From: Metridium senile
Taxonomy: Eukaryota > Cnidaria > Anthozoa > Actiniaria > Metridiidae
DNA length: 64,000 nucleotides
NCBI GenBank assembly: GCA_949775045.1
Contig: OX459105.1
Span: 15,090,227-15,154,226 of the forward strand
Direction: 5' to 3'
Shown here piece after piece: positions 31,701-48,500 of this stretch. Position numbers and translations under genes: made by a program. The notes under the pieces were generated by a model that saw only the letters and a program-made list of their open reading frames with translations, did not search any database and was not told the origin of the DNA. Each line of letters starts with the position of its first letter. Positions within the stretch are counted from its first letter, which is position 1.

Positions 31701-33735
31701 ATATATATTGAATATCGTATATATTTTACATTTTGTGTAATTTATTTAAAGTTCCTTTTTTGTAACACCGTAAAAAATGTTGACTTAACAGTATCAGAGT
31801 ATCTCTCTTAGTCTAACACTTTTACTCCGACGAAGGGCTAAAGCTCGAAACGTCTGTAAAGTTAAGTCAACATTGTTTACGGTGTTACAAATTTCATTAC
31901 CTATCGTTTTTACCAAAACGTCATTACATCAAATTATTTTGTTGTAGTTTTCGTACCGTTTTCATTGAGCTTTTCTCTTCAAATTGGAAATATTGTAAAT
32001 GTTCAACTTACTTCTATGTTGAAGACTTCCCTAGCGTAACTGATAAAGATTGTCGAAATGTTTAAATTGTGTCTTCTCTCTAGGCTCAAAGATTGTCATT
32101 AGTGGATCAACTAGACGATGAGCCTGGGCCTGAGTGTACAGAACCTATATCTGATCTACGATTTTGGCTGCCTAACGGTCAAAGACTACAACGACGCTTC
32201 CTGGCCTCTAGCAAATTACATAATGTGTTAACGTATGTGCAAACCAAAGGATTCCTCGAAAATGAATACAAAGTTGTGACTAACTTTCCTAGAAGAGATG
32301 TAAGTACATTTATCATTGTGATATGATGCGGGTGATCATGATGGATGGTGATGATGATGATGAAGTTGGGGATGATGATGATGGATGGTGGTGATGATGA
32401 TGATGATGATTGGTGATGATGTTGATGATGGATGGTGATGATGATGATGAAGTTGGGGATGATGATGATGGATGGTGATGATGATGATGATTGGTGATGA
32501 TGTTGATGATGGATGATGATGATGAAGTTGGGGATGATGATGATGGATGGTGATGATGATGATGATGATGATGATGATTGGTGATGATGTTGATGATGGA
32601 TGGTGATGATGATGAATGTAATGTAATTTATCGTGATAATAGTATAGGACGTATGGGAGAATATAGTCCTATGAGTAGACATTAAATAGATGATGGTGAT
32701 TATGACGATAATGATGGTGGTGATAATGATATTGATGGTGGTAATGATGATGATGATAATAACGATGAATGGTGACGATGATATAATGAGTTCACGGTGA
32801 TCATGATGTAACGAATGATGGTATTGATTGTAATTTCATTTATCGTGATGATGGTGGTACTGATAGGCCGAATGGGCTGAATGAGAAATAAATGATGGTG
32901 ATGATGAGGAGGAGGATGTTAAAGAAAAATGGTGATAAAGTTGATGAGGAGGATAATGAAGATGAGGAGGATGATGATGAGGATAATGATGATGAGGATG
33001 ATGAAGAGGATGAGGAGGATGATAATGATGTTGGTGATAATGGTGATGAAGTTGAGGATAATGAAGATAATGGTAATAGTAATGATGATAATGAGGAGGA
33101 TAATGATGATGGTGATGGTGGTGATGGTGATGATGGTGAAGATGATGAGAATAATAATGGTGATAATGATAATGAGGAGGATAAGGACGATAATGATGAT
33201 GATAATGATGGTGGTGAAGATGATGAGAATAATAATAGTGGTGGTGATAATGAGTATTATGATGATGAGAATAATGGTGATAATGATAATGAGGAGGATA
33301 AGGATGATAGTGATGATGATAATGATGGTGGTGAAGATGATGAGAATAATGATAGTGGTGGTGATAATGAGTATTATGATGATGATAATAATGGTGATAA
33401 TGATGAGGAGGATAGATATGATGATGATGGATATTATGATGATGATAATAGTGGTGATAATGATGATGATAATAATGTTGATAATGTTGAGGATGAGGAG
33501 GATAGTGATGATGATGATGGATATTATGATGATGATAATAATGGTGATAATGATGATGATGATAATTACGATGAGGAGGATAATGATGATGATAATGGTG
33601 TTGATGATATCAATGTTTATTCTTGTCATAACATAGCTATCATTTCTTTTCTAGCTGTATGCATTAGACCGTACTAAAAGTCTACAAAACTATGGTATCT
33701 ACCCCCAGGAAAAGATCATCGTGGAAGAACGATAA
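19762..33735 (+). CDS. FAF1: FAS-associated factor 1 (UBA-UBL-UBL-UAS-UBX), complete
   Basis: FAF1 is a p97/VCP cofactor linking ubiquitinated clients to segregase activity, and was first found as a FAS-binding protein. Nineteen exons: 19762-19806, 19877-19945, 20059-20111, 21205-21332, 21711-21805, 22176-22300, 22914-23016, 23546-23629, 24212-24289, 25199-25346, 27019-27082, 27631-27712, 28211-28272, 28586-28678, 29489-29625, 30222-30310, 31140-31310, 32084-32299, 33655-33735. They total 1923 nt, 640 aa, close to the 650 of the human protein. UBA: MASDGDREIVLANFQ, TGIENLDECITLLE, HHDWDLT. Two ubiquitin-like domains follow (exons 4-6 and 7-9), then an acidic stretch (exon 10). The UAS thioredoxin-like domain (exons 11-16) has RRPLLVYVHHDGS and NFVIWAWDVTHDS. 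Exon 17 is a charged coiled coil. The UBX domain has RRFLASSKLHNVL and the FPRR loop that contacts p97. An in-frame ATG at 19744 is an alternative start; the later one matches family N-termini. Confidence 0.96.
20753..20915. mobile_element. Truncated Harbinger-like MITE in FAF1 intron 3
   Basis: Left end GGGGAGGACCATTTAACTTTTGAGG and the interior (TTTCCTGCAAGCCAAAATCGCCACT, TTTCCTGCACAGACCAAATCA) match 14879-15100. The right terminal repeat is missing or degraded. The left flank TAA fits a 3-bp TWA target. Confidence 0.75.
21430..21690. repeat. ATTGATTG-type degenerate tetranucleotide repeat
   Basis: Irregular TTGA/ATTG runs in FAF1 intron 4, ending just before the acceptor of exon 5. Confidence 0.8.
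23074..23520. repeat. Minisatellite of roughly 105-110 bp, about four copies, in FAF1 intron 7
   Basis: Tandem units carry AAGAAATTTACTTGCCAAGG, then AAGATCTTGAATGATCTGAC, then CAAGATCCTTCC. The short word AAGATCTTG is itself repeated and self-complementary. The array stops about 25 bp before the exon 8 acceptor. Confidence 0.85.
23640..23960. mobile_element. Dispersed inverted-repeat element, second copy at 44050-44280
   Basis: A hairpin (AATCTGTATGCGATATACAAC / complement) is followed by TATGAAAGTCCAACGTTAGTTC and AAATCTGGCCAAGAAAATTC. These flanking blocks recur in reverse orientation at 44050-44200 in a P4HTM-like intron, beside a related GATCTGTATGATATATACAG hairpin. Confidence 0.7.
23998..24152. 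mobile_element. Foldback MITE with GAGTACAAACACTAAAAGTGT ends
   Basis: Inverted ends AGTACAAACACTAAAAGTGT and ACACTTTTAGTGTTTGTACT. Partial relatives (CACACTTTTAATGTTTGTACTCTA) lie at about 34080-34175. Confidence 0.8.
25378..25607. mobile_element. Foldback MITE, long inverted arms, FAF1 intron 10
   Basis: Arms of about 60 bp: AGAGC...AACACTAGAACCATGAAATA at the left and TATTTCATGGTTCTAGTG...GCTCT at the right, with AGTTACTAACTAATAGTT pairing inside. No transposase. Confidence 0.85.
25623..25762. mobile_element. Foldback MITE next to previous one
   Basis: Inverted arms CGCATGATCTTGAGTACAAT... and ...ATTGTACGAGAAGATCGTACG with GTGATGTTTTGAAAGTT / AACTTTCAAAACATCAC inside. Confidence 0.8.
25865..26690. 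repeat. CATT-based minisatellite in FAF1 intron 10
   Basis: Tetranucleotide CATT/CATC with longer recurring words (ATAATACTTTTATCCACCCA four times, CCCATTCATAAATACATCTC). The shorter repeat has been amplified in longer blocks of roughly 130 bp. Confidence 0.9.
26718..26961 (-). mobile_element. tRNA-derived SINE in FAF1 intron 10
   Basis: Read on the minus strand, the tRNA-like head has an A box (TAGCTCAGTTGGTAGAGC) and a B box (GGTTCAAATCC). It then runs into GAAGTCCTGAA, a T run, CGGGCTTCTATAATTGCAA and ends CTCCGCGACGATCATAATCA. The terminal word is present on both sides (26718-26740 and 26938-26960). A second copy of the same SINE lies at 31346-31480. The body recalls a SINE common in hexacorals. 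Confidence 0.85.
27120..27530 (-). mobile_element. SINE family 2 copy, split by a foldback element
   Basis: Body sequence (AGCCAGACACAAATGTCCTA, AGCACACAACTCTGCTCACA) at 27120-27245 and a tRNA-like head (minus strand, GTGTAGTGCTTTATCAGT and CAGGTTCAAAGCC) at 27470-27530 flank an inserted foldback at 27266-27393. Confidence 0.7.
27266..27393. mobile_element. Foldback MITE inside SINE
   Basis: Inverted arms AGTCCCAAAGTGTTGTGTTTTCCGCGCTTGACGTCAAATTT-like at left and complement AAATTTGACGTCAAGCGCGG...AACACTTCGGGACT at right, with about 40 bp between. Confidence 0.8.
27735..28180. repeat. TTTG/TTTA minisatellite in FAF1 intron 12
   Basis: Degenerate GTTT with a 28-bp-scale word TTATTTGTGTGCTTGTTCGT. 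The Val/Cys/Leu/Phe open frames in all three phases are artefacts. Confidence 0.9.
28320..28455. mobile_element. MITE with TGTACGAATGGTG ends
   Basis: Inverted ends TGTACGAATGGTGAATAGCG / TCCACCATTCGTACAG around TATCCACCGGATAAATTCTT and TTATCCGCGGATAAC. Related to 6615-6765. Confidence 0.75.
28713..28899. mobile_element. TA-flanked CAGTGGAAC MITE, FAF1 intron 14
   Basis: Ends CAGTGGAACCCTGTTAATCC and GTTCCACTG with TA on each side. The interior matches 2162-2465, without its nested insertion. Confidence 0.85.
28986..29440 (-). mobile_element. SINE family 2 interrupted by SINE family 3
   Basis: Family 2 body at 28986-29170 and its tRNA-like head at 29380-29440 (GGGACTCAAACCTCTACCAC... on the plus strand). 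Between them, 29175-29330 matches the family 3 sequence at 62480-62700 (GGTCTTCCAGGAAGCCGACG, CCTCTCTCCATCAATGC). Confidence 0.65.
29640..30110. repeat. GTTT/GGTC minisatellite in FAF1 intron 15
   Basis: Repeats of TTTGTTTGGTCG, nearly perfect at 29850-29950. Confidence 0.9.
30430..31135. repeat. CCATTCATTCCATCTCATCT minisatellite in FAF1 intron 16
   Basis: Pyrimidine-rich units of roughly 33-60 bp that run up to the exon 17 acceptor, so the repeat itself supplies the polypyrimidine tract. Confidence 0.9.
31500..31735 (+). mobile_element. 3' fragment of a LINE (end of ORF2)
   Basis: The frame reading MAAPTVWNKLPSYLRNEL then FKSSLKTHFL matches the typical C-terminus of non-LTR reverse transcriptase polyproteins. 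Only this tail is present. It lies between a SINE copy and a Penelope-like repeat end in FAF1 intron 17. Confidence 0.7.
32320..33640. repeat. GAT trinucleotide repeats filling FAF1 intron 18
   Basis: (GAT)n with GAAGTTGGG interruptions at 32320-32620, then a GAT/GAG/AAT mix to 33640, almost up to the acceptor of the last exon. The acidic open frame of 261 codons (32892-33677) is produced by the triplet period and runs into exon 19 by chance. Confidence 0.9.
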
Positions 33736-35083
33736 GATTATAATATAACTGGGATAAAATCATCATTATTTATGTATTGAGAGAAGATTTATCTACAACA
33801 AAATGCTGCGTGATAAAATAGTTAACTTATTCATTATGTTTTAATCAATTTTGACAAAATAGCCTATTGTCAGTGCGCTTGCTTTCAATGGAAAATCGTC
33901 TGATTTGACAGTACATCACACTACACTGAGTAACTCATATATTCAAACATTACTAGTCCTCCTCGGCCACCTCCATCCCAAAGATGTTTTTTTAGTAAAA
34001 GCGCGTAACTTCATTGGCTAAATTTGGAACTCCAACTAGAGTGCAAGCAATATAACCGTGAAACAAATAGTGCTAATTAGTACTAAATAGTGCTAATTAA
34101 ACAATAGAAAACAATAGAATAAGCATTAAATATCACTATACTAATTATGTTGCACACTTTTAATGTTTGTACTCTATTGAATTGAAATTAAAACAATAGG
34201 AAACGTATCTTCTCTCAATACATGAATAATATTTGTTCTAATGTCCCTCTTAAGAATTTAATAATGTCTACGATAGCCGACTAAACATAAGTGAAACAAT
34301 ATTTAATTTCAATAAACAAAATGGCTGTGTTTTACCTCAAAGATCCCGTGCAAATCTCTTACCTCAATCTCTCCCTGTAGCGGTCAACACAGGGAGCCCA
34401 CTTCTTAGAAAATGACACTATGTGTGGGCTACCTGTGTTGTGTATTGCTTTACCACAGGAAGTCCAGAAGGATAACGTTGTGACGAGTTTAAAAGTGAAG
34501 ATTGCATTTATTATAGAAATAATGTAAATACAAATTATGAAATACAAAATGGATATTTGTTGGTATTTTTATTTCTTGCTGTTTTGTTACTGAGTGCCAA
34601 ACCTGATCGACCAACCACAACCGGGATAGCTATGTTGCACAAATTAGTACTGCCTGCCCAGTTGTTTGAAGCCAGTTGGGTTTTAATCCTAGTTTCATTT
34701 GTGGAGAGGTGAAACAATACAATACTTTATTTATTTACATTCTTTTACATTTTTAAATACTTATGTTCTAATTACAAATTAATTGTTTAATTACATTTTT
34801 CTTTTCTCATATTTTTGTTATTAGTAAATTTTTGGAATGTCAGTGTCTAAATTAACACTTAGTTTTCGAGTTAGACACTGTCATTTATAATTGTTTTATC
34901 AAGAGCAGTACAAAAATATGTTGATTATGAAATATATGAAATATATGAAATAATATGAAATAATACGAACAAATACGAACAAATAAATAAATAAATATAG
35001 CCATATGTAAAGCAACTAATCTAGATTATATATTTATAATTGTATTTATAATATTTATATCATATATTGTTTTGGTTTGGTTG
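33736..35083. other. FAF1 3' flank and LINE 3' region
   Basis: AT-rich; candidate poly(A) signal AATAAA near 34311 for FAF1. Small hairpins at about 34385-34440 and 34845-34885. From about 34735 the sequence is A/T-rich and probably the 3' untranslated tail of the minus-strand LINE. Confidence 0.5.
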
Positions 35084-36786
35084 TTAATTCGAAGATGAAG
35101 GGCGTTGGCTTTGCAGCAAATGCTCCTTTACCTTTTTTTTAAAAATGAAGGGTTTTGTAACTAATTTAGTTTCAGTTGGAATTTCTTTCCATAGCTCTGG
35201 TGCAAGAGCACTAATTGTTTGTTTGCCAATATTTGTTCTTACTTTTTGCTTGAGAAGGTTATTGTTTGAGGCATACCTTGTGTTATAGCTATGAATGTTC
35301 TTAGAAAATTGGAAATAATTATCAAAGACTGATGGAAGCTGTTTAGTTACCCACTGGTGAATAAATTTTAGTGATTGTAATTTAAAGATGTTGACTATAG
35401 TTAGAAGGTCTAAAAGATTGATTAATGGAAGAGCACTATCAGTATTTCTACCATATAGTGTAGCAAAGAAAAATATTCTAATGATATGGTTTTGTTTAAC
35501 TTGAATTTTTCTTAATTGGGTTTTATATGTACTTCCCCATGCAACTATTGCATAGGTTAGATAAGGGTAAACAAGGCTGTAGTAAAGTTGTTTCAGTTGT
35601 ATAAGAGAGAGATAGTGTCTCAGCTTAAGAAAAATTCCCGCATTTCTTGATAGGCGTGAGCAAATGAAAGAGATGTGGAATTTCCATGATAGACTATCAT
35701 CGATCATTACTCCTAGATATTTAATGTGGTTTTTCTTTTCGATAGAAATAGATGAACCCTCTTTGTTTGGAATTTTTATATCTACGTTTTGTGTTAGTCT
35801 CTTATGTGTAGATTTAATAATCATAAAGTTAGTTTTTTGAATGTTTATTGATAGTCGATTTGCATTGCACCATTCAACAACCTTAGTCAACTCACAATTG
35901 ACTAGGTGTTCTAAATCTGCTAAATTCGAAGATGATGCAAAGATATTGGTATCATCAGCGAATATTCTAAAAGACAGTTTTTCTGAACAACTTGTTATGT
36001 CATTTATATATATTAAGAACACAATGGACCTAGCGAGCTTCCCTGAGGAATTCCACATGTTACTGTTTTCATACTTGATTTAGTATCTAGTTCCACATAT
36101 TGTTTTCTATTTGTTAGGTAATCAGTAAACCATTGAAGGGGAATCCCCCTTATGCCATACTTTTGTAGTTTGGTAAGAAGAATCTGGTGGTTGACGGTAT
36201 CAAATGCTTTCGCAAAATCTAAGAAAATGCCGCACGTAAATAGGTTGTTGTCTATTGATTTTTTTAGGCATTCAGTTATTTCTACGATTGATTGCTGGGT
36301 TGACCGGTTTTTTCTAAATCCAAATTGAAATTCACTTAAAATTTGATGCTTTTCGATATAATTAAGGAGTTGTTTGCAAACTAGTTTCTCAAATATCTGT
36401 GTGAATGGTGATAAGGTTGATATAGGTCTATAATTTGATGGATCTAAGACGTTGCCACCTTTGTCAACTGGAGTTATTCTTGAGATTTTAAGGACTTCTG
36501 GTACTAGACCTTGTGTAAGCGATTGGTTGAATATATACGTTAAAGGCTCGCTTATTTGGTCTGATGCAATTTTAATACATTGAATAGGGATTCCTATTGA
36601 GGACTTGTTAACATTTAAATTATCTATCAGTTCCTGTACTTCGTTTGGTAATATACCCCGAAACATAATGCTATTTGGAAATGACCTGTTAATATATGAG
36701 GAAGGGTTTACTTGAGTTGAAACTGGATTAGTGAGAGACAGGCATTGGACAACTGTCCCAGTTTTGAGGGATGTTGTTGTGATCAT
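35084..36786 (-). pseudogene. 5'-truncated non-LTR retrotransposon reverse transcriptase, frameshifted
   Basis: Two minus-strand frames, 36013-36786 and 35084-36058, together cover the RT domain. The first has PSNYRPISTLSPFTQIFEKL, FGFRKNRST, LDFAKAFDTVNH and GIPQGSSLGPL. The second continues LIYINDIT and FADDTNIF (the catalytic box), then the thumb and the C-terminal NTRYASNN and ALAPELWKEIP region. A frame shift near 36015-36060 separates them. There is no endonuclease domain upstream, so the copy is 5'-truncated and inactive. The clade (CR1/Jockey/L2 type) was not resolved. Confidence 0.88.
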
Positions 36787-36829
36787 CCAGGGAGGTTAGT
36801 TTTGAATAAGACTGGGTGTTGGTGTCTCA

Positions 36830-37320
36830 CACCCAGATGACCACAGTTCAATAAATCACTTACACATGGATTCAAATCATTTAAACGTACCAACACCAAC
36901 AGTCTTTCTCAAGACTACACACACCAAAGATGATCACAACTCATCAACATCACTTACAACTGGGTTCAAACCATTCAAACGTTAGGCACCAACACCAACA
37001 GTCTTTCTCAAGACTACACACACCCAGATGATCAAACCTATCATCATCACTTACAACTGGGTTCAAAACATTCAAATATCAGACATTTTAACACAAACAT
37101 TCTTTCTCAAGACTACACACACTCAGATGATCACAACTCATCAAGATCACTTACACCTGGGCTTAAACCATTCAAAAATCAAACAATAACATTCAAGACT
37201 ATACACACACAAATAATCATATATAACTCGACCATCAACATCACTTACAACTGGGTTCAAATCATTCAAATATCAGACACTAACACCAACAGTCTTTCCT
37301 AAGACTACACACAACTCCAA
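36830..37320. repeat. Minisatellite of roughly 110-120 bp, about four copies
   Basis: Units carry ATCACTTACAACTGGGTTCAAA, then ACACCAACAGTCTTTCTCAAGACTACACACAC, then AGATGATCACAACTCATCA. Directly beside the truncated 5' end of the LINE. 37321-38380 is AT-rich and holds the promoter side of the next gene; no other gene was seen there. Confidence 0.85.
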
Positions 37321-38380
37321 CACATCAGTAATATTTGTTGAATGATAAGCAAGAGCAATCTAGTCTTGTATTAAGAATGCTGTAAAGCAGAGTTTGCGAA
37401 ACTGGTTCTATTGGTTTGTATGGTATTTTTAATTGGATAGTGATGTTAAATATTTGTCAGATCTGTTGAAATCATAATATATTTTTGTCAATTAGGAAAA
37501 ATAATAATAAAATATTAATTTTGGTTAATTATTTTTCTAGTGGTGTACTACCTTATATATAACTCTCTTCTCCCAACTTTCCCTTAGCTTTATAAAACTA
37601 AATGATAAATAAATAAATTTAGTTTAATAAATCAATTATAGTAAATGATAATTAACAATAGATAAACGTAAAGTACTATTTCGGTATTAGATATTTTATA
37701 TGCTAAAAAATTCAGAAAAAATTGACTAGGAGTCGTGTATTTTTGATGATTTTCAACATTACTCTTTAACCTGTTTAGTTTACGTATTACTATTTACTAA
37801 GTGATTTTGTTTAATATAAATTGTTTCGCCTCCCCGCCGCTGTAGATCTCTCTCCCCAATTCCCTCTAGAGCCTCTGGAACCCAGGGTAGTTCTTAGGTA
37901 GACTGCGAGCAGTCCCTACTTTTCCCTCCGAATTCAGAAAATTTTAACTTTAATAAAACGAGCGAGCGGGGATTTCGCTCGTCCGTGTTTTATTTAAATG
38001 CTCATTTTTCTCTCGTTTTCCTCGGAATCTGGAGGGAAAAGAAGGGACTGTTCGCAGTCTATTCTTAGGCGGATATGTTAGCTAAGTGTTTCTCTGTGTT
38101 TATTATCTCAACGGCTATATCTACCCGGCTTGTTAACGGTTTAATACATTGTTAACCGGTTAATTCTTTGTCAAGATAAATAATTCAAATTCTACACTGT
38201 ATAGTTCCCTCTAAACTTTTCACGAAAAAGGATTAAATATTCATTAACACAGGTCCACGAAAGCACATGGTTGAATGCAGGTACACTTAGACAACTAGAA
38301 CACTTTGTTCTCTTAATTCAAAGGAGCAGTAGATAATTGCAACGTTCTTCGATCTCTTAGAAGCCTGATTCGATTTCATC

Positions 38381-45448
<7,068 letters not shown>

Positions 45449-45517
45449 ACAATGGACAAAATCTTTTTATCTTTTGTAGATTTTATATATGAACATTTTG
45501 TAAAGCTATAGGCACGA

Positions 45518-45523
45518 AATAAA
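45518..45523 (+). terminator. Poly(A) signal AATAAA of the P4HTM-like gene
   Basis: Canonical hexamer 70 bp after the stop codon, just before the 54-bp satellite begins. Confidence 0.7.
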
Positions 45524-45552
45524 AATGTAAAAAATATCAGTACAAAGCCTTA

Positions 45553-48500
45553 AAAAGCCCATGTAAAATATACTCAAAAATGGCCCAATATGACGATTTT
45601 TGGTGGGTTATAGCCCATGCAAAACACTCAAAAATGGCCCAATATGACGATTTTTGGTGGACTATAGCCCATGCAAAACGCTCAAAAATGGCCCAAAATG
45701 ACGATTTTTGATGGGTTATAGCCCATGCAAAATGCTCAAAAATGGCCCAAAATAACGATTTATGATGGACTATAGCCCATGCAAAACGCTCAAAAATGGC
45801 CCAATATGACGATTTTTGGTGGGTTATAGCCCATGCAAAATGCTCAAAAATGGCCCAAAATGACGATTTTTGATGGGTTATAGCCCATGCAAAACACTCA
45901 AAAATGGCCCAAAATGACGATTTTTGGTGAGTTATAGCCCATGCAAAACGCTCAAAAATGGCCCAAAATGACGATTTTTGGTGAGTTATAGCCCATGCAA
46001 AACGCTCAAAAATGGCCCAAAATGACGATTTTTGGTGGACTATAGCCCATGCAAAAAGCTCAAAAATGGCCCAAAATAACGATTTTTGATGGACTATAGC
46101 CCATGCAAAACACTCAAAAATGGCCCAATATGACGATTTTTGGTGGACTATAGCCCATGCAAAACGCTCAAAAATGGCCCAAAATGACGATTTTTGATGG
46201 GTTATAGCCCATGCAAAACACTCAAAAATGGCCCAAAATGACGATTTTTGGTGAGTTATAGCCCATGCAAAACGCTCAAAAATGGCCAAAATGACGATTT
46301 TTGGTGAGTTATAGCCCATGCAAAACGCTCAAAAATGGCCCAAAATGACGATTTTTGGTGGACTATAGCCCATGCAAAAAGCTCAAAAATGGCCCAAAAT
46401 AACGATTTTTGATGGACTATAGCCCATGCAAAACACTCAAAAATGGCCCAATATGACGATTTTTGGTGGACTATAGCCCATGCAAAACGCTCAAAAATGG
46501 CCCAAAATGACGATTTTTGATGGGTTATAGCCCATGCAAAATGCTCAAAAATGGCCCAAAATGACGATTTTTGATGGGTTATAGCCCATGCAAAATGCTC
46601 AAAAATGGCCCAAAATAACGATTTTTGATGGACTATAGCCCATGCAAAACACTCAAAAATGGCCCAAAATGACGATTTTTGGTGAGTTATAGCCCATGCA
46701 AAACGCTCAAAAATGGCCCAAAATGACGATTTTTGGTGGACTATAGCCCATGCAAAAAGCTCAAAAATGGCCCAAAATAACGATTTTTGATGGACTATAG
46801 CCCATGCAAAACACTCAAAAATGGCCCAATATGACGATTTTTGGTGGACTATAGCCCATGCAAAACGCTCAAAAATGGCCCAAAATGACGATTTTTGATG
46901 GGTTATAGCCCATGCAAAATGCTCAAAAATGGCCCAAAATAACGATTTATGATGGACTATAGCCCATGCAAAACGCTCAAAAATGGCCCAATATGACGAT
47001 TTTTGGTGGGTTATAGCCCATGCAAAATGCTCAAAAATGGCCCAAAATGACGATTTTTGATGGGTTATAGCCCATGCAAAACACTCAAAAATGGCCCAAA
47101 ATGACGATTTTTGGTGAGTTATAGCCCATGCAAAACGCTCAAAAATGGCCCAAAATGACGATTTTTGGTGGACTATAGCCCATGCAAAAAGCTCAAAAAT
47201 GGCCCAAAATAACGATTTTTGATGGACTATAGCCCATGCAAAACACTCAAAAATGGCCCAATATGACGATTTTTGGTGGACTATAGCCCATGCAAAACGC
47301 TCAAAAATGGCCCAAAATGACGATTTTTGATGGGTTATAGCCCATGCAAAATGCTCAAAAATGGCCCAAAATGACGATTTTTGATGGGTTATAGCCCATG
47401 CAAAAAGCTCAAAAATGGCCCAAAATAACGATTTTTGATGGACTATAGCCCATGCAAAACACTCAAAAATGGCCCAATATGACGATTTTTGGTGGACTAT
47501 AGCCCATGCAAAACGCTCAAAAATGGCCCAAAATGACGATTTTTGATGGGTTATAGCCCATGCAAAATGCTCAAAAATGGCCCAAAATAACGATTTATGA
47601 TGGACTATAGCCCATGCAAAACGCTCAAAAATGGCCCAATATGACGATTTTTGGTGGGTTATAGCCCATGCAAAATGCTCAAAAATGGCCCAAAATGACG
47701 ATTTTTGATGGGTTATAGCCCATGCAAAACACTCAAAAATGGCCCAAAATGACGATTTTTGGTGAGTTATAGCCCATGCAAAACGCTCAAAAATGGCCCA
47801 AAATGACGATTTTTGATGGGTTATAGCCCATGCAAAATGCTCAAAAATGGCCCAAAATAACGATTTATGATGGACTATAGCCCATGCAAAACGCTCAAAA
47901 ATGGCCCAATATGACGATTTTTGATGGGTTATAGCCCATGCAAAACACTCAAAAATGGCCCAAAATGACGATTTTTGGTGAGTTATAGCCCATGCAAAAC
48001 GCTCAAAAATGGCCCAAAATAACGATTTATGATGGACTATAGCCCATGCAAAACGCTCAAAAATGGCCCAATATGACGATTTTTGGTGGGTTATAGCCCA
48101 TGCAAAATGCTCAAAAATGGCCCAAAATGACGATTTTTGATGGGTTATAGCCCATGCAAAACACTCAAAAATGGCCCAAAATGACGATTTTTGGTGAGTT
48201 ATAGCCCATGCAAAACGCTCAAAAATGGCCCAAAATGACGATTTTTGGTGAGTTATAGCCCATGCAAAACGCTCAAAAATGGCCCAAAATGACGATTTTT
48301 GGTGGACTATAGCCCATGCAAAAAGCTCAAAAATGGCCCAAAATAACGATTTTTGATGGACTATAGCCCATGCAAAACACTCAAAAATGGCCCAATATGA
48401 CGATTTTTGGTGGACTATAGCCCATGCAAAACGCTCAAAAATGGCCCAAAATGACGATTTTTGATGGGTTATAGCCCATGCAAAATGCTCAAAAATGGCC

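Noticed and set aside
32892..33677. Acidic 261-codon frame overlapping the last FAF1 exon
   Set aside because: Translation of the GAT/GAG repeat in intron 18; the FAF1 exon is read in its own frame.
35841..36083. Plus-strand frame inside the LINE
   Set aside because: Antisense of the reverse transcriptase.
45537..46319. 260-codon minus-strand open frame with 18-residue repeats
   Set aside because: It is part of the 54-bp satellite, begins only because of a one-base indel at about 46285, and the rest of the array has no ATG. No splice or promoter evidence.
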